Source: Mesostigma viride (lineage: Eukaryota; Streptophyta; Mesostigmatophyceae; Mesostigmatales; Mesostigmataceae). From it: a stretch of 48,860 nt of DNA. Both the position numbers and the translations under genes were made by a program. How positions within the stretch are numbered: position 1 is the first letter of the stretch; every line of letters starts with the position of its first letter. Where the stretch lies: positions 1 to 48,860 of the forward strand of contig RPFO01001534.1 of the NCBI GenBank assembly GCA_009746045.1. The letters run 5' to 3'. This document shows positions 48,448-48,860 of the stretch, one piece after another. The notes below the pieces were generated by a model. The model ran no database searches. It saw only the letters and a list, made by a program, of their open reading frames with translations, and was not told where the DNA came from.

Positions 48448-48860
48448 TGTGTTGCATCCCAAGGCAACAATACTGTAGCAGGATAAAGTGATCAACGTGT
48501 GACAGTCCGCCGCTGGAAGCGGACAAAACGGACAAGTATTTTTAGAGTTAGCTGGTGCCGATCGGAGGGGACCGGCCCGGTCACTGTCCGTTTGGTGTGG
48601 TAGAAGTATAGTCGCGTGGCACACTATTTTGTACACTTCTGAGCCGACCAAGAGTCGTCAGATATTTTTGTGTGTGCCAAACGACCCTAAGTGTGTGATC
48701 TATGTTTGTTCAGGGCCGGTTGGCCCGGTGTCTGTTCGTGTGGTCAAGAGACAAGTTGTAGCGCGTGGCGGCGACGCACGCCACGCGGTTGTCAAAGTAT
48801 ATGGATGGGGAAGGTGGCCCAACCTTCCCACGCGTTCATGCTTCCTGAGCCTGCGTCATC
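48448..48860 (+). repeat. Probable 3' LTR of the gypsy element, start only
   Basis: Immediately after the purine tract the sequence starts TGTGTTGCATCCC, as expected for an LTR (TG...). No internal copy exists because the 5' end is missing, so the length and end cannot be checked. The tract is AT-richer and continues past the window. Confidence 0.45.

Larger units (their letters stand above)
43425..48860 (+). mobile_element. 5'-truncated Ty3/gypsy chromovirus, running off the right edge
   Basis: Recognisable sequence begins inside the RT-RNase H connection ('SFLGMASYYRRFIPRF', about 43425). LTR, gag, protease and the RT catalytic core are all missing. RNase H, integrase and chromodomain follow, then an extra ORF and a candidate 3' LTR. 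Base composition is less GC-rich than the virus-like block. Two single-base insertions interrupt pol. Confidence 0.85.

Noticed and set aside
1-48860. tRNA, rRNA or other structural RNA genes
   Set aside because: I saw no cloverleaf-like box A/box B pairs or conserved rRNA stretches while reading; a tRNAscan run would settle this.

Overview
This window looks like a piece of a eukaryotic (probably algal) chromosome carrying part of an integrated giant-virus (NCLDV) genome that retrotransposons have since entered. The organism is inferred. The viral-like evidence is a dense set of short-spaced, GC- and CpG-rich genes on both strands, with families typical of large DNA viruses: a BRO-N-like protein, a D6/D11-type SF2 helicase, a PrimPol-type zinc module, a capping-enzyme-like protein, giant fibre proteins and small membrane proteins. 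The eukaryotic evidence is two spliceosomal-type introns in the ribonucleotide reductase gene, one complete LTR retrotransposon and one truncated Ty3/gypsy chromovirus.

Layout. 1-9.4 kb: an edge-truncated gene, a BRO-N-like gene with a truncated tandem copy, a basic protein, a conserved NCLDV-type protein, a PrimPol zinc module, a degenerate nucleotidyltransferase, a conserved basic protein, three small membrane proteins and an 837-aa fibre-like protein. 9.4-11.8 kb: class II (B12-dependent) ribonucleoside-triphosphate reductase in three exons. 11.9-22.4 kb: a tandem fibre/adhesin locus, in which the largest gene (about 2,360 codons) has 12 Ig-like repeats and three concanavalin-A-like lectin modules. 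22.4-28.6 kb: a tail-anchored Ala-rich protein, the helicase, two small or basic virion-type genes, and the 3' part of a gene split by a retrotransposon. 28.574-37.074 kb: a complete 8.5-kb LTR element with 455-bp LTRs (one difference) and a 5-bp target duplication ACCGG. Its domain order is Gag-INT-PR-RT-RNaseH. 37.1-39.3 kb: the 5' part of the split gene and two more virus-like genes. 39.3-43.4 kb: low-complexity and repeat-rich DNA with an 834-bp imperfect palindrome, a palindromic-motif array, five copies of GCCACGTGGC and two unrecognised genes. 43.4-48.86 kb: a 5'-truncated chromovirus (RNase H, integrase, chromodomain), an extra 3' ORF and a probable 3' LTR running off the window.

Many genes are interrupted by single-base frameshifts, most of them apparent one-base losses, often in C or G runs. 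The same pattern occurs in viral genes and in the young retrotransposon. Residual indel errors in a long-read assembly are therefore at least as likely as real decay, and I annotate most of these as single genes with frameshifts.

How the genes fit together: reductase (dNTP supply), PrimPol zinc module (priming), helicase and capping-like protein (transcription), and a large investment in surface fibres and membrane proteins (virion attachment). No major capsid, DNA polymerase or packaging ATPase is visible, so this is a fragment of a larger viral region. I found no tRNA, rRNA or CRISPR.
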